Source of the DNA: Candidatus Aegiribacteria sp.
GTDB lineage: Bacteria; Fermentibacterota; Fermentibacteria; Fermentibacterales; JCC-6
Length of the DNA stretch: 31,629 bases
Reading direction: 5' to 3'
Assembly: GCA_030638185.1 (NCBI GenBank)
Contig: DAOWFD010000181.1
Span: forward strand, 1 to 31,629
Of the stretch, positions 30,321 through 31,629 are shown piece by piece. The translations under genes were made by a program, and so were the position numbers. The notes under the pieces are model-generated. The model was not told where the DNA came from, did not search any database, and saw only the letters and a program-made list of their open reading frames with translations. Within the stretch, counting starts at the first letter, position 1, and every line of letters begins with the position of its first letter.

Positions 30321-31629
30321 TGCTCCGGGAGGAAGGTCTTTTCCGGGGAATAACTTCCGTTTAACAACATTCTTGTAGATCCTGAAGGTTGTCGAACCGA
30401 GAAGAGCGGTGACTGCAACGTAAAGCACGATTCCGGGTACAACGCATATTATCAGTTTGTAGATTCTGATGGCTAAGGTAGCATTCAGATCGATGGGAAA
30501 CAGTTTGCACGAAAGTACAAGATACCCTGCCATAACAACTGTTGCCACAAGAATTTTTAAATACTCTGGAAAGAAATCCGACCCGTTTATACCTCCGAGT
30601 TTCTTACGCAGAAAATACATCTGGAAGAGGGTCTTTGCTGTTGATGTCAGAGTAGTCGCCAGAGCAAGTCCCCCGATTCCCAGCGGCCCAATGAGGATAA
30701 TGTTGAGTAGAATATTCGCAAACACGGCCCATATTCCCAGGACAACAGGAATAGTCGTCTCTTTTATTGAATAGAAGGCTCTTCTTACGATTAGCCCTAT
30801 TCCTAACTGGGCAAACCATGGAGAGTAGAATACCAGAGCGTAACCTATATGCTGCGACTGTTCTGGACCAAAATTGCCCCTCTGAAAGAGGATGGATATC
30901 AGCGGTACCGAAAGTACAACAAGGATTCCGGAAACGGGTACAGCGTAATAGGAAATGTACTTTATGAAACTTGATATTTCGTATTTCAGCTTTTGCAGAT
31001 TATTCTCGGCTGCTATTTTTGCGAATGAAACCGTTGACAGGACGATAATAGGCTGAATCAAGACAATCCGTATCAGATTTTTTATTCTTGCGGCATAATC
31101 TATTGCAGTTACTGAACTTGCTCTGAGAAACGAAGCCAGGATCTTATCTGCAACAGGACCAAGAAAGCCGGTAATAACACCTATTATGATGGGTATAGCC
31201 AGCCTTATCATTTCCCTGAAATCACTGTCTCTTGGATCAATCATCACCTGGTAGCGCAGGCGGAGACGCAGAGAAATAACTGCACTTATAGAGAACGACA
31301 CAATGGCCCCGGCAACACCGGATATCGGTATTACCAAGATACCTAGGCTTTCATGCCCCAGAAGGACAACTATGTATGAGACAACAATCTGGAAGACACG
31401 GACAAAACTAACAAGACCATACCTTTTCCCGTAGATCATGAAATTATGCAAAATTCCTTCGATAGAGTTCAGGAAAATTACAGGGAGGAATATTTTAAGT
31501 ATTTGACCGGCAAGGACAACTGTATTCTCCTCCACTCCCGGACCAATAATCCGGACAACTGATGATCCGACTAGAAGCACAGTGCCGATAAGAAATGCAC
31601 CCGATATGGACATCCAGTTGACTATTCTG
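30315..31629 (-). CDS. MurJ/MviN-like or Wzx-like lipid-linked oligosaccharide flippase (5' end outside window)
   Basis: This multi-spanning MOP/MATE-superfamily membrane protein has more than 430 residues in the window. The frame stays open to the right edge (reading RIVNW before Met at 31613), and the first one or two helices expected for the family are missing, so the gene is truncated by the window. MurJ-like features include IPIIIGVITGFLGPVADKIL, LISILFQRGNFGPEQSQHIG, GLIVRRAFYSIKETTIPV and NILLNIILIGPLGIGGLALA. MurJ flips lipid II, and relatives in polysaccharide loci flip O-antigen units. Given the neighbours, export of the locus's own lipid-linked unit is favoured. It is convergent with the sulfotransferase gene. 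Confidence 0.88.
   Translation of the reverse strand, partial: RIVNWMSISGAFLIGTVLLVGSSVVRIIGPGVEENTVVLAGQILKIFLPVIFLNSIEGILHNFMIYGKRYGLVSFVRVFQIVVSYIVVLLGHESLGILVIPISGVAGAIVSFSISAVISLRLRLRYQVMIDPRDSDFREMIRLAIPIIIGVITGFLGPVADKILASFLRASSVTAIDYAARIKNLIRIVLIQPIIVLSTVSFAKIAAENNLQKLKYEISSFIKYISYYAVPVSGILVVLSVPLISILFQRGNFGPEQSQHIGYALVFYSPWFAQLGIGLIVRRAFYSIKETTIPVVLGIWAVFANILLNIILIGPLGIGGLALATTLTSTAKTLFQMYFLRKKLGGINGSDFFPEYLKILVATVVMAGYLVLSCKLFPIDLNATLAIRIYKLIICVVPGIVLYVAVTALLGSTTFRIYKNVVKRKLFPGKDLPPGAS

Overview
The window is 31.6 kb of bacterial chromosome at roughly 45-50% G+C by eye. A V/A-type ATPase operon, lipoprotein and signal-peptide proteins, a beta-barrel-like protein tail and c-di-GMP riboswitches together suggest an anaerobic, Gram-negative-type bacterium, probably an uncultivated lineage. 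The phylum cannot be fixed from sequence alone. There are no tRNA or rRNA genes, CRISPR arrays or intact transposons.

Layout. (1) 1-2836 (+): V-type ATPase subunits A (5'-truncated), B and D, tightly coupled, then 304 bp of AT-rich DNA. (2) 3141-4474 (+): two paralogous exported proteins of unknown function that end in the same short C-terminal tail. (3) 4549-6829: a DJ-1/PfpI family ElbB homologue (-), a lipoprotein with barrel-like features (+) and a PHP-type phosphoesterase (+), then a stretch holding what looks like a decayed minus-strand gene end (6842-7058). (4) 7081-12020 (+): a translationally coupled block of a B12-binding radical SAM enzyme, a membrane GT2, a GT39/ArnT-like membrane glycosyltransferase and a Dpm1-like polyprenyl-phosphate sugar synthase. 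It is convergent with another GT2 (12026-13057, -). (5) 13231-15839 (+): a SPASM-like radical SAM protein coupled to a second B12-binding radical SAM protein. (6) 15914-16506: a promoter, two nearly identical tandem c-di-GMP-I (GEMM-I) aptamers, a further hairpin and a short secreted ORF that looks like the remnant of a larger gene. (7) 26505-16510 (-): a nine-gene run of two GT4 enzymes, a third B12-binding radical SAM protein, a GT2, an undecaprenyl-phosphate sugar-1-phosphate transferase, a DegT sugar aminotransferase, a PAP2 phosphatase, a DgkA-type lipid kinase and seryl-tRNA synthetase. (8) 26612-30320 (+): a rhamnosyltransferase-like GT2, a small zinc-ribbon protein, an O-antigen ligase/polymerase and a sulfotransferase, convergent with a MurJ/Wzx-type flippase (-) that runs off the right edge.

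How it fits together. About 24 kb (7-31.6 kb) is a surface-glycan locus. The sugar transferase starts glycan assembly on undecaprenyl phosphate, the GT2 and GT4 enzymes extend it, DegT supplies an amino sugar, the flippase moves the lipid-linked unit, the Wzy/WaaL protein polymerises or ligates it, and the sulfotransferase may decorate it. PAP2 and DgkA homologues could recycle the lipid carrier. The Dpm1-like and ArnT-like pair is a second, polyprenyl-phosphate-sugar-dependent route. The unusual feature is four radical SAM enzymes, three with an apparent B12-binding N-terminal half, among glycan genes. The strongest anomaly is the tandem c-di-GMP riboswitch in front of a gene that appears broken.
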